A stretch of DNA of 64,000 bases from a bacterium (lineage in GTDB: Bacteria; Bacillota; Bacilli; Lactobacillales; Streptococcaceae): NCBI GenBank assembly GCA_905221325.1, contig CAJNCS010000004.1, positions 62,001 through 126,000 on the forward strand. The letters run 5' to 3'. The stretch's first letter is position 1; the number at the start of each line of letters is the position of its first letter. The translations under genes and the position numbers were made by a program. The notes below the pieces were generated by a model that saw only the letters and a program-made list of their open reading frames with translations, searched no databases and was not told the DNA's origin. Shown piece after piece: positions 41,837-54,636 of the stretch.

Positions 41837-42880
41837 ATGAAACAAACGATTATTCTTTTATACGGTGGGCGTAGTGCAGAGCGTGAAGTCTCTGTCCTTT
41901 CAGCTGAGAGTGTCATGCGTGCGGTCAACTACGATCGTTTCACAGTCAAGACTTTCTTTATCAGCCAGTCAGGTGATTTTATCAAAACGCAAGAATTTAG
42001 CCAGACTCCAGGTCAAGAGGATCGTCTTATGACCAATGCAACCGTTGATTGGGACAAGAAAATCGCACCAAGTGCCATCTATGAAGAAGGTGCGGTGGTC
42101 TTTCCAGTTCTTCATGGTCCGATGGGAGAAGATGGTTCAGTTCAAGGATTCTTAGAAGTTTTGAAAATACCTTATGTTGGTTGTAATATCTTGTCATCAA
42201 GTCTTGCTATGGATAAAATCACTACTAAGCGTGTTTTGGAGTCTGCTGGGATTACCCAAGTTCCTTATGTGGCCATTGTCGAAGGGGATGATGTGACTGC
42301 TAAAATAGCTGAAGTTGAAGAAAAACTGACTTATCCAGTCTTCACGAAGCCGTCAAACATGGGTTCAAGTGTCGGTATTTCTAAGTCTGAAAACCAAGAG
42401 GAACTCCGTCAAGCTTTGGAACTTGCCTTCCAATATGACAGCCGTGTCTTGGTAGAGCAAGGGGTGAATGCTCGTGAAATTGAGGTTGGTCTCTTGGGCA
42501 ACTACGAAGTGAAGAGCACGCTTCCTGGTGAAGTGGTCAAGGACGTTGCTTTCTACGACTACGATGCCAAGTATATCGACAACAAGATTACCATGGATAT
42601 TCCAGCTAAAATCAGTGATGATGTGGTTGCTGTCATGCGTCGAAATGCTGAAGCAGCCTTCCGTGCGATTGGTGGCCTCGGTCTGTCTCGTTGTGATTTC
42701 TTTTATACAGACAAGGGCGAGATTTTCCTAAACGAGCTCAATACCATGCCAGGTTTCACCCAGTGGTCTATGTATCCACTACTATGGGACAATATGGGAA
42801 TCAGCTACCCAGAACTAATCGAGCGTTTGGTTGACCTTGCCAAGGAAAGCTTTGACAAGCGCGAAGCGCATTTGCTATAA
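41837..42880 (+). CDS. ddl: D-alanine--D-alanine ligase
   Basis: An ATP-grasp enzyme making D-Ala-D-Ala for peptidoglycan. It is 347 residues, the usual length. [14 protein letters not shown] (about 9-22), [12 protein letters not shown] (about 94-105), [12 protein letters not shown] (about 171-182) and [11 protein letters not shown] (about 299-309) mark the ATP-grasp and omega-loop regions. The Tyr/Phe selectivity residue lies in this last part but I did not assign it. The frame extends to 41762, but the ATG at 41837 with AGGA upstream is the family start and lies after the promoter. Confidence 0.96.
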   Translation: MKQTIILLYGGRSAEREVSVLSAESVMRAVNYDRFTVKTFFISQSGDFIKTQEFSQTPGQEDRLMTNATVDWDKKIAPSAIYEEGAVVFPVLHGPMGEDGSVQGFLEVLKIPYVGCNILSSSLAMDKITTKRVLESAGITQVPYVAIVEGDDVTAKIAEVEEKLTYPVFTKPSNMGSSVGISKSENQEELRQALELAFQYDSRVLVEQGVNAREIEVGLLGNYEVKSTLPGEVVKDVAFYDYDAKYIDNKITMDIPAKISDDVVAVMRRNAEAAFRAIGGLGLSRCDFFYTDKGEIFLNELNTMPGFTQWSMYPLLWDNMGISYPELIERLVDLAKESFDKREAHLL

Positions 42881-42891
42881 AAACGAAAGAG

Positions 42892-42952
42892 AGGGTAGGA
42901 GCCAGAACCATCACCGCAAGGTGACTAGAGTTCTCGGACTTCAACCCTTTTT
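42892..42952 (+). terminator. Compound hairpin between ddl and murF
   Basis: AGGGT (42892-42896) pairs with ACCCT (42944-42948). Nested inside are CC-AGAAC / GTTCT-C-GG and TCACC-gcaa-GGTGA with a GCAA tetraloop. A T-run follows and then the murF ribosome site AAAGGAG. It looks like a partial terminator or an attenuator that could uncouple murF from ddl. Confidence 0.6.
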
Positions 42953-42964
42953 AAAGGAGTAGAA

Positions 42965-44326
42965 ATGAAATTAACAATCCATGAAGTGGCTCAAGTTGTA
43001 GGAGCTAAAAATGATGTCACTCTCTTTGCGGATGCTCAGTTGGAAAAGGCTGAATTTGATAGTCGTTTGATTACTGCTGGGGATTTATTTGTTCCGCTCA
43101 AGGGCGCGCGTGACGGTCATGAGTTTATCGAAACAGCTTTTGAAAATGGTGCTGCTGTAACTTTGTCTGAGAAAGAGGTTGTAAATCATCCCTACATTCT
43201 AGTAGACGACGTCTTGACTGCCTTTCAAACCCTGGCTGCTTACTATCTTGAAAAAATGGGAGTTGATGTCTTTGCTGTCACAGGTTCAAACGGCAAGACA
43301 ACGACCAAGGATATGCTGGCGCATTTACTGTCAACAACCTACAAAACCTACAAGACACAAGGCAACTACAATAATGAGATTGGTCTTCCCTACACAGTTC
43401 TCCATATGCCTGAAGGAACAGAAAAGTTGGTCTTGGAGATGGGGCAGGATCACTTGGGTGATATCCATCTCTTGTCTGAATTAGCTCATCCAAAGACAGC
43501 CATCGTGACCTTGGTTGGAGAAGCTCATTTGGCTTTTTTCAAAGATCGTTCAGAGATTGCTAAAGGAAAAATGCAAATTGCTGATGGCATGGCGTCTGGT
43601 TCCTTGCTTTTGGCACCAGCAGATCCGATTGTAGAGGACTACTTGCCTACTGATAAAAAGGTAGTTCGTTTTGGTCAAGGAGCAGAGCTGGAAATTACAG
43701 ACTTGATTGAGCGTAAGGACAGTCTGACCTTCAAGGCTAATTTCTTGGAGCAAGCCCTTGATTTGCCAGTAACTGGTAAGTACAATGCTACCAATGCCAT
43801 GATAGCTTCTTACGTGGCTCTCCAAGAAGGAGTCTCAGAGGAGCAGATTCGTCAGGCTTTCCAAGATCTTGAATTGACTCGTAACCGTACCGAGTGGAAG
43901 AAGGCTGCCAATGGAGCAGACATCCTGTCAGATGTCTACAATGCCAATCCAACAGCGATGAAGTTGATTTTGGAGACTTTTTCGGCTATTCCAGCCAACG
44001 AAGGTGGTAAGAAAATTGCTGTACTAGCAGATATGAAGGAACTCGGTGACCAGTCTGTTCAACTCCATAATCGGATGATCTTGAGTCTTTCCCCAGATGT
44101 GCTTGATACTGTTATTTTCTATGGAGAAGACATTGCTGAATTGGCCCAATTGGCTAGTCAAATGTTCCCAATCGGCCACGTTTTCTATTTTAAGAAAACA
44201 GCTGACGAGGATCAATTTGAAGACCTAGTCAAGCAGGTCAAGGAAAGTCTCGGCGCTAATGACCAAATCTTGCTCAAAGGTTCAAACTCTATGAATCTAG
44301 CCAAGTTGGTAGAAAGTTTAATCTAG
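42965..44326 (+). CDS. murF: UDP-N-acetylmuramoyl-tripeptide--D-alanyl-D-alanine ligase
   Basis: MurF adds D-Ala-D-Ala to the UDP-MurNAc-tripeptide. The 453-residue protein has the Mur ligase ATP loop TGSNGKTTTKDM (about 102-113), the central domain with VLEMGQDHLGDI (about 156-167) and LTRNRTEWKKA (about 301-311), and a C-terminal domain with DVYNANPTAMK (about 322-332). AAAGGAG lies 6 bases before the ATG. It works on the product of the neighbouring ddl. Confidence 0.96.
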   Translation: MKLTIHEVAQVVGAKNDVTLFADAQLEKAEFDSRLITAGDLFVPLKGARDGHEFIETAFENGAAVTLSEKEVVNHPYILVDDVLTAFQTLAAYYLEKMGVDVFAVTGSNGKTTTKDMLAHLLSTTYKTYKTQGNYNNEIGLPYTVLHMPEGTEKLVLEMGQDHLGDIHLLSELAHPKTAIVTLVGEAHLAFFKDRSEIAKGKMQIADGMASGSLLLAPADPIVEDYLPTDKKVVRFGQGAELEITDLIERKDSLTFKANFLEQALDLPVTGKYNATNAMIASYVALQEGVSEEQIRQAFQDLELTRNRTEWKKAANGADILSDVYNANPTAMKLILETFSAIPANEGGKKIAVLADMKELGDQSVQLHNRMILSLSPDVLDTVIFYGEDIAELAQLASQMFPIGHVFYFKKTADEDQFEDLVKQVKESLGANDQILLKGSNSMNLAKLVESLI

Positions 44327-44384
44327 TTTTAGAACCAAAAATTTTAAACCGTGGTTTTTAATAGGTGCATTTATGCTACACAAA

Positions 44385-44393
44385 TGATATAAT
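44385..44393 (+). promoter_or_regulatory. Extended -10 promoter upstream of the YwaF-like gene
   Basis: TGATATAAT, TATAAT at 44388-44393, without a clear -35 box. Confidence 0.5.
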
Positions 44394-44463
44394 AGGTTGC
44401 GAATTTAAGCAGCAAGTATTCTATGCATGGTATAGAATCAAGCTTTTTCAAAAAAAATAAAAA

Positions 44464-44496
44464 CTAGAGCAGTGAACTTTCTACTGCTCTGGCTAG
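44464..44496 (+). promoter_or_regulatory. Leader hairpin before the YwaF-like gene
   Basis: CTAGAGCAGT pairs with ACTGCTCT-gg-CTAG over a 9-base loop. No T-run follows, so it is a leader structure rather than a terminator. It ends 18 bases before the start codon. Confidence 0.5.
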
Positions 44497-44514
44497 ATGA
44501 ACGAGGAATAGAAT

Positions 44515-45219
44515 ATGAATTTGTGGGAACAATTATTTACCACACAGATATCAGAACCGCCCCAGTTTGAACTCCACTGGTATATTGGTTTGTTAAGTTT
44601 ATTGGCTCTTACTTTCTATGTTTCATATCGTTACCGTGACAAGGTGGCTTACCAGCGCTTTATTCAGATCCTTCAGTCTCTTCAACTGATTGTTCTGTAT
44701 AGCTGGTATTGGGGGAATCAAATGCCCTTATCAGAAAGTTTGCCCTTCTATCATTGCCGTATCGCCATGTTTGTTATGCTCTTGATTCCAGGGACTTCCA
44801 AGTACAAGCAATACTTTGCACTTCTAGGAACCTTTGGAGCAACTGCAGCTCTGGCTTACCCACTCTTTGACCCCTATCCGTTTCCGCACGTGACCATCCT
44901 GTCCTTTATCATCGGGCACGTGGCACTTTTGGGGAATGCGCTCCTATACTTGTTTAGGAATTATGAAGCTTCCCTGCTCAATTTGAAGAATGTGACAGTG
45001 ATTACATTTTCTCTAAATGCCTTGATAGGAGTTGTCAACTTGGTTGTAGGTGGAGATTATGGATTTTTAAATAAACCACCACTAGTGGGGAATCACGGAC
45101 TATTGGCGAACTACCTCATCGTGTCCAGTGTGTTGGTAGCAGCTATCAGCTTGACTGCAAAAGTACTAGAGGTCTTTTTGCAACAAAGAGCAGAAAAAAT
45201 GATTCAAGAGAAAGCTTAA
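44515..45219 (+). CDS. YwaF family (TIGR02206) membrane protein
   Basis: A 234-residue integral membrane protein with about six or seven hydrophobic helices. LPFYHCRIAMFVMLL (about 78-92) and the repeated aromatic-proline turns (DPYPFPHVTIL) are characteristic of the TIGR02206/YwaF family, of unknown function. AACGAGGAA lies upstream of the ATG. It stands alone between murF and ftsA with its own promoter and terminator. Confidence 0.8.
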   Translation: MNLWEQLFTTQISEPPQFELHWYIGLLSLLALTFYVSYRYRDKVAYQRFIQILQSLQLIVLYSWYWGNQMPLSESLPFYHCRIAMFVMLLIPGTSKYKQYFALLGTFGATAALAYPLFDPYPFPHVTILSFIIGHVALLGNALLYLFRNYEASLLNLKNVTVITFSLNALIGVVNLVVGGDYGFLNKPPLVGNHGLLANYLIVSSVLVAAISLTAKVLEVFLQQRAEKMIQEKA

Positions 45220-45237
45220 AAAGGCCTTCTCTTTTTT
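45207..45237 (+). terminator. Intrinsic terminator of the YwaF-like gene
   Basis: AGAGAA(AGC) pairs with (GGCC)TTCTCT, followed by six T. The stem starts inside the last codons of the gene. Confidence 0.75.
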
Positions 45238-45366
45238 GATTAAATATGCAAAATATAGTTGTAAGGATATAAAAATAATGATTGCTCCTGAGAAAAATTG
45301 TTTAAAAGGCTTTTACAAAAAACCTAGAGGAAATTTATGAAAAACTAAGCACGATTGGATTTTTTG

Positions 45367-45375
45367 TGTTATAAT
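45367..45375 (+). promoter_or_regulatory. Extended -10 promoter of ftsA-ftsZ
   Basis: TGTTATAAT, TATAAT at 45370-45375. A small hairpin (GCTGTG / CACAGT, near 45388-45405) lies in the leader. The gap 45238-45366 is AT-rich and I see nothing else in it. Confidence 0.5.
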
Positions 45376-45454
45376 ATTTTGTGAATAGCTGTGTCTCGTC
45401 ACAGTTATTGAAAATAGAAGTGAGAAACTTGGAAGACAGAGAGGACGCAATGTA

Positions 45455-48104
<2,650 letters not shown>

Positions 48105-48107
48105 TCA

Positions 48108-48779
48108 ATGGATTTGAAAAAAAATACAGAGTTCGTTTTTCAGCAGGTCGCTGAAGCTAGCCGAGAAGCAAATCGTGATCCAGCTTCTGTTTCAATTATT
48201 GCAGTGACGAAATATGTGGACGTAAAAACAGCGGAAGCCTTGCTTCCTCTGGGTGTTCATCATATTGGTGAAAATCGTGTTGATAAATTTTTAGAAAAAT
48301 ATCAGACGTTAAAAGAATTCCCTGTCACTTGGCATTTGATTGGAACGCTACAAAGACGGAAGGTCAAAGAAGTAATCCCTTTTGTGGATTACTTTCATGC
48401 TTTAGATTCCTTGAAATTGGCACAGGAGATTCAAAAGAGAACAGATCATGTTATCAAGTGTTTCCTACAGGTCAATATTTCAGGAGAAGAAAGTAAGCAC
48501 GGTTTTTCAAAAAAAGAATTGCTAGAACTTTTGCCGGACTTGGCTCAGCTAGATCAGATTGAGTATGTTGGTTTGATGACCATGGCTCCTTTTGAGGCAG
48601 ATTCTAATGAATTGAAACAAATTTTCAAGAAAACTCAGGAACTGCAAGCAGAAATTAGGGAAAAACAAATTCCTAATATGCCGATGACAGAGCTGAGTAT
48701 GGGTATGAGTCGCGACTTTAAAGAAGCGATTCAATTTGGCTCGACCTTTGTCAGAATCGGTACAGCATTTTTTAAATAG
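48108..48779 (+). CDS. ylmE: PLP homeostasis protein YlmE (YggS family)
   Basis: A 223-residue PLP-binding protein of fold type III without known enzymatic activity, involved in vitamin B6 and amino acid balance. IIAVTKYVDVKTAEALL (about 27-43) holds the PLP lysine. HHIGENRVDKFLEKY (about 51-65), WHLIGTLQRRKVKEV (about 75-89) and LSMGMSRDFKEAIQFGSTFVRIG (about 194-216, in part) are family blocks. It starts 4 bases after the ftsZ stop, in the standard ftsAZ-ylmEFGH-divIVA order. Confidence 0.95.
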   Translation: MDLKKNTEFVFQQVAEASREANRDPASVSIIAVTKYVDVKTAEALLPLGVHHIGENRVDKFLEKYQTLKEFPVTWHLIGTLQRRKVKEVIPFVDYFHALDSLKLAQEIQKRTDHVIKCFLQVNISGEESKHGFSKKELLELLPDLAQLDQIEYVGLMTMAPFEADSNELKQIFKKTQELQAEIREKQIPNMPMTELSMGMSRDFKEAIQFGSTFVRIGTAFFK

Positions 48780-48788
48780 GAGAGACTT

Positions 48789-49322
48789 ATGTCTTTAAAA
48801 GATAAATTTAATAAATTTATAGATTATTTTACAGAAGATGGGGAAGAAACAACTGCGACTTATCAACCTAAGGAAGAGCAGGTGACTGCTTCATCAATTT
48901 CAGTTCCTAAAGAACTACCCGCACAACCTCAATCAACTACTTCAAAAGATGCCAATATCACTCGCTTGCATGCTCGTCAACAAGAATTGGCTATGCAAAG
49001 CCATCGTACAGATGAAAAAGTGACGATTGATGTTCGTTATCCTAGAAAATATGAGGATGCAACAGAGATTGTGGATTTATTGGCTGGAAATGAAAGCATC
49101 TTGATTGACTTCCAGTATATGACAGAGGTTCAGGCTCGTCGTTGTCTAGACTATCTGGATGGTGCTCGTCATGTCTTGGCTGGTAATCTAAAAAAAGTTG
49201 CAAGTACAATGTATTTGTTGACGCCAGTTAACGTGGTTGTGAATATTGAAGATATCAAGTTGTCTGATGATTCTCAAAGTGCAGAATTTGGTTTTGATAT
49301 TAAACGAAGTAGAGCGAAATAA
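48789..49322 (+). CDS. sepF: Cell division protein SepF (YlmF)
   Basis: A 177-residue FtsZ-bundling protein and membrane tether. An N-terminal amphipathic helix ([15 protein letters not shown]) is followed by a disordered Gln/Thr/Ser region and the C-terminal SepF domain ([21 protein letters not shown] about 78-98; [16 protein letters not shown] about 119-134). TAGGAGAG precedes the ATG by a few bases. It overlaps ylmG by one base (TAATG). Confidence 0.95.
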   Translation: MSLKDKFNKFIDYFTEDGEETTATYQPKEEQVTASSISVPKELPAQPQSTTSKDANITRLHARQQELAMQSHRTDEKVTIDVRYPRKYEDATEIVDLLAGNESILIDFQYMTEVQARRCLDYLDGARHVLAGNLKKVASTMYLLTPVNVVVNIEDIKLSDDSQSAEFGFDIKRSRAK

Positions 49323-49582
49323 TGATTTTTCTAATTCGTCTGATCCAAAATGCAGTGAATATCTATTCCCTGCTTTTGTTAATCTATGCACTCCTCTCTT
49401 GGTTTCCAAATTCTTATGGTAGCTCACTTGAACGTTTATTGGAAAAACTTATTAAACCGATTGTTGATCCACTTCGCCGTTTACCTTTACAATTTGGAGG
49501 TTTGGATTTATCCATTTGGCTAGCAATCCTAATCGTTCGTTTTTTGGGTGACAGCTTGATTCGTTTCTTGTTGATACTATGA
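49322..49582 (+). CDS. ylmG: YggT family membrane protein YlmG
   Basis: An 86-residue protein with two hydrophobic helices and the conserved loop PNSYGSSLERLLEKLIKPIVDPLRRLP (about 28-54, in part). Its family is tied to cell division and, in plastids, nucleoid organisation; the biochemical role is not known. It overlaps sepF by one base and ylmH by four, so expression is tightly coupled. Confidence 0.9.
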   Translation: MIFLIRLIQNAVNIYSLLLLIYALLSWFPNSYGSSLERLLEKLIKPIVDPLRRLPLQFGGLDLSIWLAILIVRFLGDSLIRFLLIL

Positions 49583-50370
49583 TGACAAATAAAGCGATTT
49601 ACCAGCACTTTTCTCTTGATGATGCTCCTTTTATTGATAAGGGATTAGAGTGGATCAAGCGGGTGGAAGATACCTATACTCCTGTTCTCACAGCTTTTGT
49701 CAATCCGCATCAGGAGCATATATTGAAGATTTTAGCCGGAACTTATGGACTGGGCTGTATGAGTAGCGGAGAATATATCCATACAGAATTTGTCCGTGTC
49801 CTTCTGTATCCAGACTATTTCAGTCCGACACTGTCAGAATTTGAAATGGCATTGTTAGAGATCCGTTATCCAAGTAGGTTTGAACAGCTAACACATGCAA
49901 AGATTTTGGGGACAATCATCAATCAACTAGGAATTGATCGTAAGCTCTTTGGTGATATCTTGGTAGATGAAAAGAGAGCACAGCTTTTTGTCAATCGTGA
50001 TTTTATCCCTCTGTTTCAGGACGGGATACAAAAGATTGCCAGACTACCTGTGTCGCTGGAGGAATGTCCTTTCACCGATAAAATCATATCTGAGATCAAT
50101 TATCAAGAACAAGAGATTTTGATTTCCAGTTTTCGTTTGGATGCCCTCTTATCAAGTGCCTTGAAATTGTCCAGAAAGCAGGCTAGTCAACTCATAGAGA
50201 AAAAATCTGTTCAGGTAAACTACCACGCCATTGAAAAATTAGATTATCTAGTAGCTGTAGGGGATTTGATTAGTGTGAGAAAGTTTGGTCGTCTGAAGAT
50301 TGTCAAAGAAAATGGGCAAACTAAAAGGGATAAGATAAAACTGACTATCCAATTATTATTAAGTAAGTGA
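49579..50370 (+). CDS. ylmH: S4-domain RNA-binding protein YlmH
   Basis: A 263-residue protein with a C-terminal S4 RNA-binding domain (FRLDALLSSALKLSRKQASQLIEKKSVQVNY, in part, about 191-221). The family has been linked to rescue of stalled ribosomes and to cell division because of its gene position. Two start codons are adjacent (49579 and 49582); either gives the same protein within one residue. It overlaps ylmG by four bases. Confidence 0.92.
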   Translation: MMTNKAIYQHFSLDDAPFIDKGLEWIKRVEDTYTPVLTAFVNPHQEHILKILAGTYGLGCMSSGEYIHTEFVRVLLYPDYFSPTLSEFEMALLEIRYPSRFEQLTHAKILGTIINQLGIDRKLFGDILVDEKRAQLFVNRDFIPLFQDGIQKIARLPVSLEECPFTDKIISEINYQEQEILISSFRLDALLSSALKLSRKQASQLIEKKSVQVNYHAIEKLDYLVAVGDLISVRKFGRLKIVKENGQTKRDKIKLTIQLLLSK

Positions 50371-50378
50371 GGAAAAGT

Positions 50379-51263
50379 ATGCCAATTACATCATTAGAAA
50401 TTAAAGATAAAACCTTTTCTACGAAATTCAGAGGGTTTGATCCAGAAGAAGTAGATGAATTTCTTGATATTGTTGTTCGTGATTACGAGGACTTAGTTCG
50501 CAATAATCACGAAATGGAAAGACACATTAGAAGTTTAGAAGAGCGCTTATCTTACTTTGATGAGATGAAGGATTCGTTGAGCCAGTCTGTTTTGATTGCT
50601 CAAGATACGGCTGAACGTGTAAAGCAAGCTGCTCAAGAGCGCTCAAACAATATTATTCAACAGGCTGAGCAAGATGTCCAGCGCCTTCTTGAAGAGGCAA
50701 AATACAAGGCTAATGAAATCCTACGTCAGGCAACAGATAATGCTAAGAAAGTAGCTGTTGAGACAGAGGAATTGAAAAACAAAAGTCGTGTATTTCATCA
50801 ACGTCTCAAATCTACGATTGAGAGCCAGTTGGCAATTGTTGAATCTTCAGATTGGGAAGATATTCTTCGTCCGACTGCGACTTATCTACAAACAAGTGAT
50901 GAAGCCTTCAAGGAAGTCGTAGGTGAGGTCTTGGGAGAAGCTGTTCCTTCGCAACCAGAAGAAGAGCCGATTGATGTGACTCGCCAATTTTCACCTGAAG
51001 AAATGGCGGAGTTACAAGCCCGCATCGAAGCAGGTAACAAAGAATTAGCTGAGTTTGAAGCTCAGCAGGCTAACAGTCAAGCGGAAAGTCATGTGTTAGA
51101 CATCGATACGGTTGTAGAAGAGATACAGTCTCATTCAGTTGAGTCACAACATGAGGATTCAGAAATGATGACAGAGTATTTCTCAGTATCGCCATCAGCA
51201 ACTGGAACTGCTTCTTCAACTACTAGCCATGAAGCACAACAAGAATCCGTTACAATATTATAA
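50379..51263 (+). CDS. divIVA: Cell division initiation protein DivIVA
   Basis: A coiled-coil protein that marks septa and poles by sensing membrane curvature. The 294-residue protein has the N-terminal lipid-binding domain (ITSLEIKDKTFSTKFRGFDPEEVDEFL, in part, 3-29), long coiled coils from about 35 to 165, and an acidic, Gln/Glu/Ser-rich C-terminal tail. The tail makes it somewhat longer than the pneumococcal protein as I remember it. The ATG at 50379 has GAGGAAA upstream. It closes the division operon before the ileS T-box. Confidence 0.95.
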   Translation: MPITSLEIKDKTFSTKFRGFDPEEVDEFLDIVVRDYEDLVRNNHEMERHIRSLEERLSYFDEMKDSLSQSVLIAQDTAERVKQAAQERSNNIIQQAEQDVQRLLEEAKYKANEILRQATDNAKKVAVETEELKNKSRVFHQRLKSTIESQLAIVESSDWEDILRPTATYLQTSDEAFKEVVGEVLGEAVPSQPEEEPIDVTRQFSPEEMAELQARIEAGNKELAEFEAQQANSQAESHVLDIDTVVEEIQSHSVESQHEDSEMMTEYFSVSPSATGTASSTTSHEAQQESVTIL

Positions 51264-51274
51264 GAAATAAATGT

Positions 51275-51489
51275 GAGAACAAGATTTAACCAACTATATT
51301 TCCAGCGAGTAGGAGACGGTGTGAGTCCTGCAATCCCTAGTGGTCAGATTATCCTCTCAAGTAATCCAGTCTGAAAGCAGTAAGACAGGACGTTCCCCAC
51401 GTTACGGGAAAAGAGGAAAAGAGACTTTGTCTTTTTTCGAACAAAGGTGGTACCACGATTTTCGTCCTTTTTAGCGATTCGTGGTTTTT
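51275..51489 (+). promoter_or_regulatory. T-box riboswitch controlling ileS
   Basis: The T-box core AGGTGGTACCACG is at 51445-51457 and the terminator stem ACCACGA / TCGTGGT with TTTTT ends near 51489. Stem I begins around AGCGAGTAGGAGACGG (51303-51319). ATC triplets occur at 51333, 51351 and 51364; the last lies where the isoleucine specifier is expected, but I could not fold it. Uncharged tRNA-Ile would stabilise the antiterminator and allow ileS expression. Confidence 0.92.
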
Positions 51490-51517
51490 AATTTGTCTAT
51501 ATAATAAAGGAGATATA

Positions 51518-54310
51518 ATGAAACTCAAAGATACCTTAAATCTTGGAAAAACTGAATTTCCAATGCGTGCTGGACTTCCTACTAAAGAACCACTATGGCA
51601 AAAAGAGTGGGACGAAGCGAAACTTTACCAACGTCGTCAAGAATTGAACCAAGGAAAACCGCATTTCACCTTGCATGATGGACCTCCATATGCAAACGGA
51701 AATATCCACGTTGGGCACGCCATGAACAAGATTTCTAAAGATATTATTGTTCGTTCGAAATCGATGTCAGGATTTTATGCGCCTTATATTCCAGGTTGGG
51801 ATACACATGGTCTGCCAATCGAGCAAGTATTGGCAAAACAAGGTGTCAAACGCAAAGAAATGGACTTGGTTGAGTACTTGAAACTTTGCCGTGAGTATGC
51901 TCTTTCTCAAGTAGATAAACAACGAGAAGACTTTAAACGTTTGGGTGTTTCTGGTGACTGGGAAAATCCTTATGTGACCTTGACTCCAGACTATGAAGCG
52001 GCTCAAATCCGTGTCTTTGGTGAAATGGCTAAGAAAGGCTACATCTACCGTGGTGCCAAGCCGGTTTACTGGTCATGGTCTTCTGAGTCAGCCCTTGCGG
52101 AAGCGGAAATTGAATACCATGACTTGCTTTCAACTTCCCTTTACTATGCTAACCGCGTCAAAGACGGAAAAGGTGTCCTAGATACAGACACTTACATCGT
52201 AGTTTGGACAACTACTCCATTTACCATTACAGCTTCTCGTGGTTTGACTGTTGGAGCTGATATTGATTACGTAGTCGTACAACCTGCTGGTGAGACTCGT
52301 AAGTTTGTGGTTGCTTCAGAATTGTTGACTAGTTTGTCTGAAAAATTTGGCTGGGCTGATGTTCAGGTCTTGGCAACCTACCGTGGTCAAGAATTGAATC
52401 ACATCGTAACAGTCCACCCATGGGATACGGCTGTAGATGAGTTGGTAATCCTTGGTGACCACGTTACGACTGACTCTGGTACTGGTATTGTCCATACAGC
52501 CCCTGGTTTTGGTGAGGACGACTACAATGTTGGTGTTGCCAACGGCCTTGAAGTTGCTGTAACAGTTAACGAACGCGGTATTATGATGGAAAATGCTGGC
52601 CCTGACTTTGCGGGTCAATTCTATGACAAGGTTGTGCCGACTGTTATCGAAAAACTGGGTGATTTACTCCTTGCTCAAGAAGAAATCTCTCACTCCTATC
52701 CATTTGACTGGCGTACCAAGAAACCAATCATCTGGCGTGCAGTGCCACAATGGTTTGCTTCTGTATCAAAATTCCGCCAAGAAATCTTGGATGAAATTGA
52801 AAAAGTGAAGTTCCACTCAGAATGGGGGAAAGTGCGTCTTTACAACATGATCCGTGACCGTGGTGACTGGGTCATCTCTCGTCAACGTGCTTGGGGAGTT
52901 CCCCTTCCTATCTTCTACGCTGAAGACGGAACACCAATCATGACAGCTGAAACCATTGAACATGTGGCCCAACTTTTTGAAGACCACGGCTCACTTATCT
53001 GGTGGGAACGTGATGCTAAAGACCTCTTGCCAGAAGGATTTACCCATCCAGGTTCACCAAATGGGGAATTCAAGAAAGAAACAGATATCATGGACGTTTG
53101 GTTTGACTCAGGTTCATCATGGAACGGAGTTGTGGTAAACCGTCCAGAACTCAAATATCCAGCAGACCTCTACCTTGAAGGTTCTGACCAATACCGTGGT
53201 TGGTTCAACTCATCACTTATCACATCAGTTGCCAACCATGGCGTAGCGCCTTACAAACAAATCTTGTCGCAAGGTTTTGCCCTTGACGGTAAAGGTGAGA
53301 AGATGTCTAAATCTCTTGGAAATACCATTGCTCCAAGCGATGTTGAAAAACAATTTGGCGCGGAAATCCTACGTCTCTGGGTGACAAGTGTAGATTCAAG
53401 CAACGACGTTCGTATCTCTATGGACATCTTGAGCCAAGTTTCTGAAACCTACCGTAAGATCCGTAACACTCTTCGTTTCTTGATCGCCAATACATCTGAC
53501 TTTAACCCAACTGTGGATGCTGTAGCTTATGAAGAACTTCGTTCCGTTGATAAGTATATGACTATTCGCTTTAACCAGCTTGTGAAAACGATTCGTGATG
53601 CTTATGCAAACTTTGAATTCTTGACAATTTACAAGGCCTTGGTGAACTTTATCAACGTTGATTTGTCAGCCTTCTACCTTGATTTTGCCAAAGACGTTGT
53701 TTACATCGAAGGTGCAAAATCGCTCGAACGTCGTCAAATGCAGACTGTCTTTTATGACATTCTTGTCAAAATCACCAAACTCTTAACACCAATCCTGCCA
53801 CACACAGCAGAAGAAATCTGGTCTTATCTAGATCATGAAGCAGAAGACTTCGTTCAATTGTCAGAATTGCCAGAAGCGGAAACTTTTGCTAACCAAGAAG
53901 AAATCTTGGATACTTGGGCAGCCTTCATGGACTTCCGCGGACAAGCTCAAAAAGCCTTGGAAGAAGCTCGTAATGCAAAAGTTATCGGAAAATCGCTTGA
54001 AGCATACTTGACAGTTTATCCCAATGAAGTGGTGAAAACTCTGCTTGGAGCAGTGGACAGCAATGTGGCTCAACTCTTGATTGTATCAGAATTGACCATC
54101 GCAGAAGGAGCAGCCCCAGAAGGCGCAGTTAGCTTTGAGGATGTTGCCTTCACAGTTGAACGCGCTGCAGGTGAAGTTTGTGACCGTTGCCGTCGTATCG
54201 ATCCAACTACTGCAGACCGTAGCTACCATGCAGTTATCTGTGACCACTGTGCAAGCATCGTAGAAGAAAACTTTGCGGATGCAGTCGCAGAAGGGTTTGA
54301 AGCGAAATAA
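51518..54310 (+). CDS. ileS: Isoleucyl-tRNA synthetase
   Basis: Charges tRNA-Ile with isoleucine. The 930-residue class I enzyme has the HIGH motif as HVGH within [16 protein letters not shown] (about 55-70), the editing domain ([14 protein letters not shown]), KMSKS in [10 protein letters not shown] (about 592-601), and a C-terminal zinc finger CDRCRR...CDHC (about 888-910). AAGGAG precedes the ATG. The T-box riboswitch and the terminator after the gene make it a separate unit. Confidence 0.98.
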   Translation: MKLKDTLNLGKTEFPMRAGLPTKEPLWQKEWDEAKLYQRRQELNQGKPHFTLHDGPPYANGNIHVGHAMNKISKDIIVRSKSMSGFYAPYIPGWDTHGLPIEQVLAKQGVKRKEMDLVEYLKLCREYALSQVDKQREDFKRLGVSGDWENPYVTLTPDYEAAQIRVFGEMAKKGYIYRGAKPVYWSWSSESALAEAEIEYHDLLSTSLYYANRVKDGKGVLDTDTYIVVWTTTPFTITASRGLTVGADIDYVVVQPAGETRKFVVASELLTSLSEKFGWADVQVLATYRGQELNHIVTVHPWDTAVDELVILGDHVTTDSGTGIVHTAPGFGEDDYNVGVANGLEVAVTVNERGIMMENAGPDFAGQFYDKVVPTVIEKLGDLLLAQEEISHSYPFDWRTKKPIIWRAVPQWFASVSKFRQEILDEIEKVKFHSEWGKVRLYNMIRDRGDWVISRQRAWGVPLPIFYAEDGTPIMTAETIEHVAQLFEDHGSLIWWERDAKDLLPEGFTHPGSPNGEFKKETDIMDVWFDSGSSWNGVVVNRPELKYPADLYLEGSDQYRGWFNSSLITSVANHGVAPYKQILSQGFALDGKGEKMSKSLGNTIAPSDVEKQFGAEILRLWVTSVDSSNDVRISMDILSQVSETYRKIRNTLRFLIANTSDFNPTVDAVAYEELRSVDKYMTIRFNQLVKTIRDAYANFEFLTIYKALVNFINVDLSAFYLDFAKDVVYIEGAKSLERRQMQTVFYDILVKITKLLTPILPHTAEEIWSYLDHEAEDFVQLSELPEAETFANQEEILDTWAAFMDFRGQAQKALEEARNAKVIGKSLEAYLTVYPNEVVKTLLGAVDSNVAQLLIVSELTIAEGAAPEGAVSFEDVAFTVERAAGEVCDRCRRIDPTTADRSYHAVICDHCASIVEENFADAVAEGFEAK

Positions 54311-54344
54311 TCAGAATATACTGAGAAAGGTCGCTAAAATCATA

Positions 54345-54396
54345 AAAACGCATAATATCAAGAGTTCAAGTGCTTTGATATTATGCGTTTTATCAT
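54345..54396 (+). terminator. Intrinsic terminator of ileS
   Basis: AAAACGCATAATATCAA (54345-54361) and its exact complement at 54375-54391 form a 17-bp stem with a 13-base loop and T-rich flank. The following 54400-54636 is very AT-rich with no gene and no promoter I trust. Confidence 0.85.
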
Positions 54397-54636
54397 GGGA
54401 AAATTTACTAGTCCATTTCCTCAAATGAAGTTCTTCCTGGCCTGTCCGTGTAGATAATTAACATAATCAACTATTCAGTTTTCTCATAATTTTATATTTC
54501 CACTAATTATAAAGAGACTATAGAACTTAAAATTATTTTTTGAAAATCAATATTTATTATAAAATTTTATAAGACTGTTTAATTTTTAGATAAATTATGA
54601 TTGAATAATACCTATAAAAATTTTAAGGAGATTATT

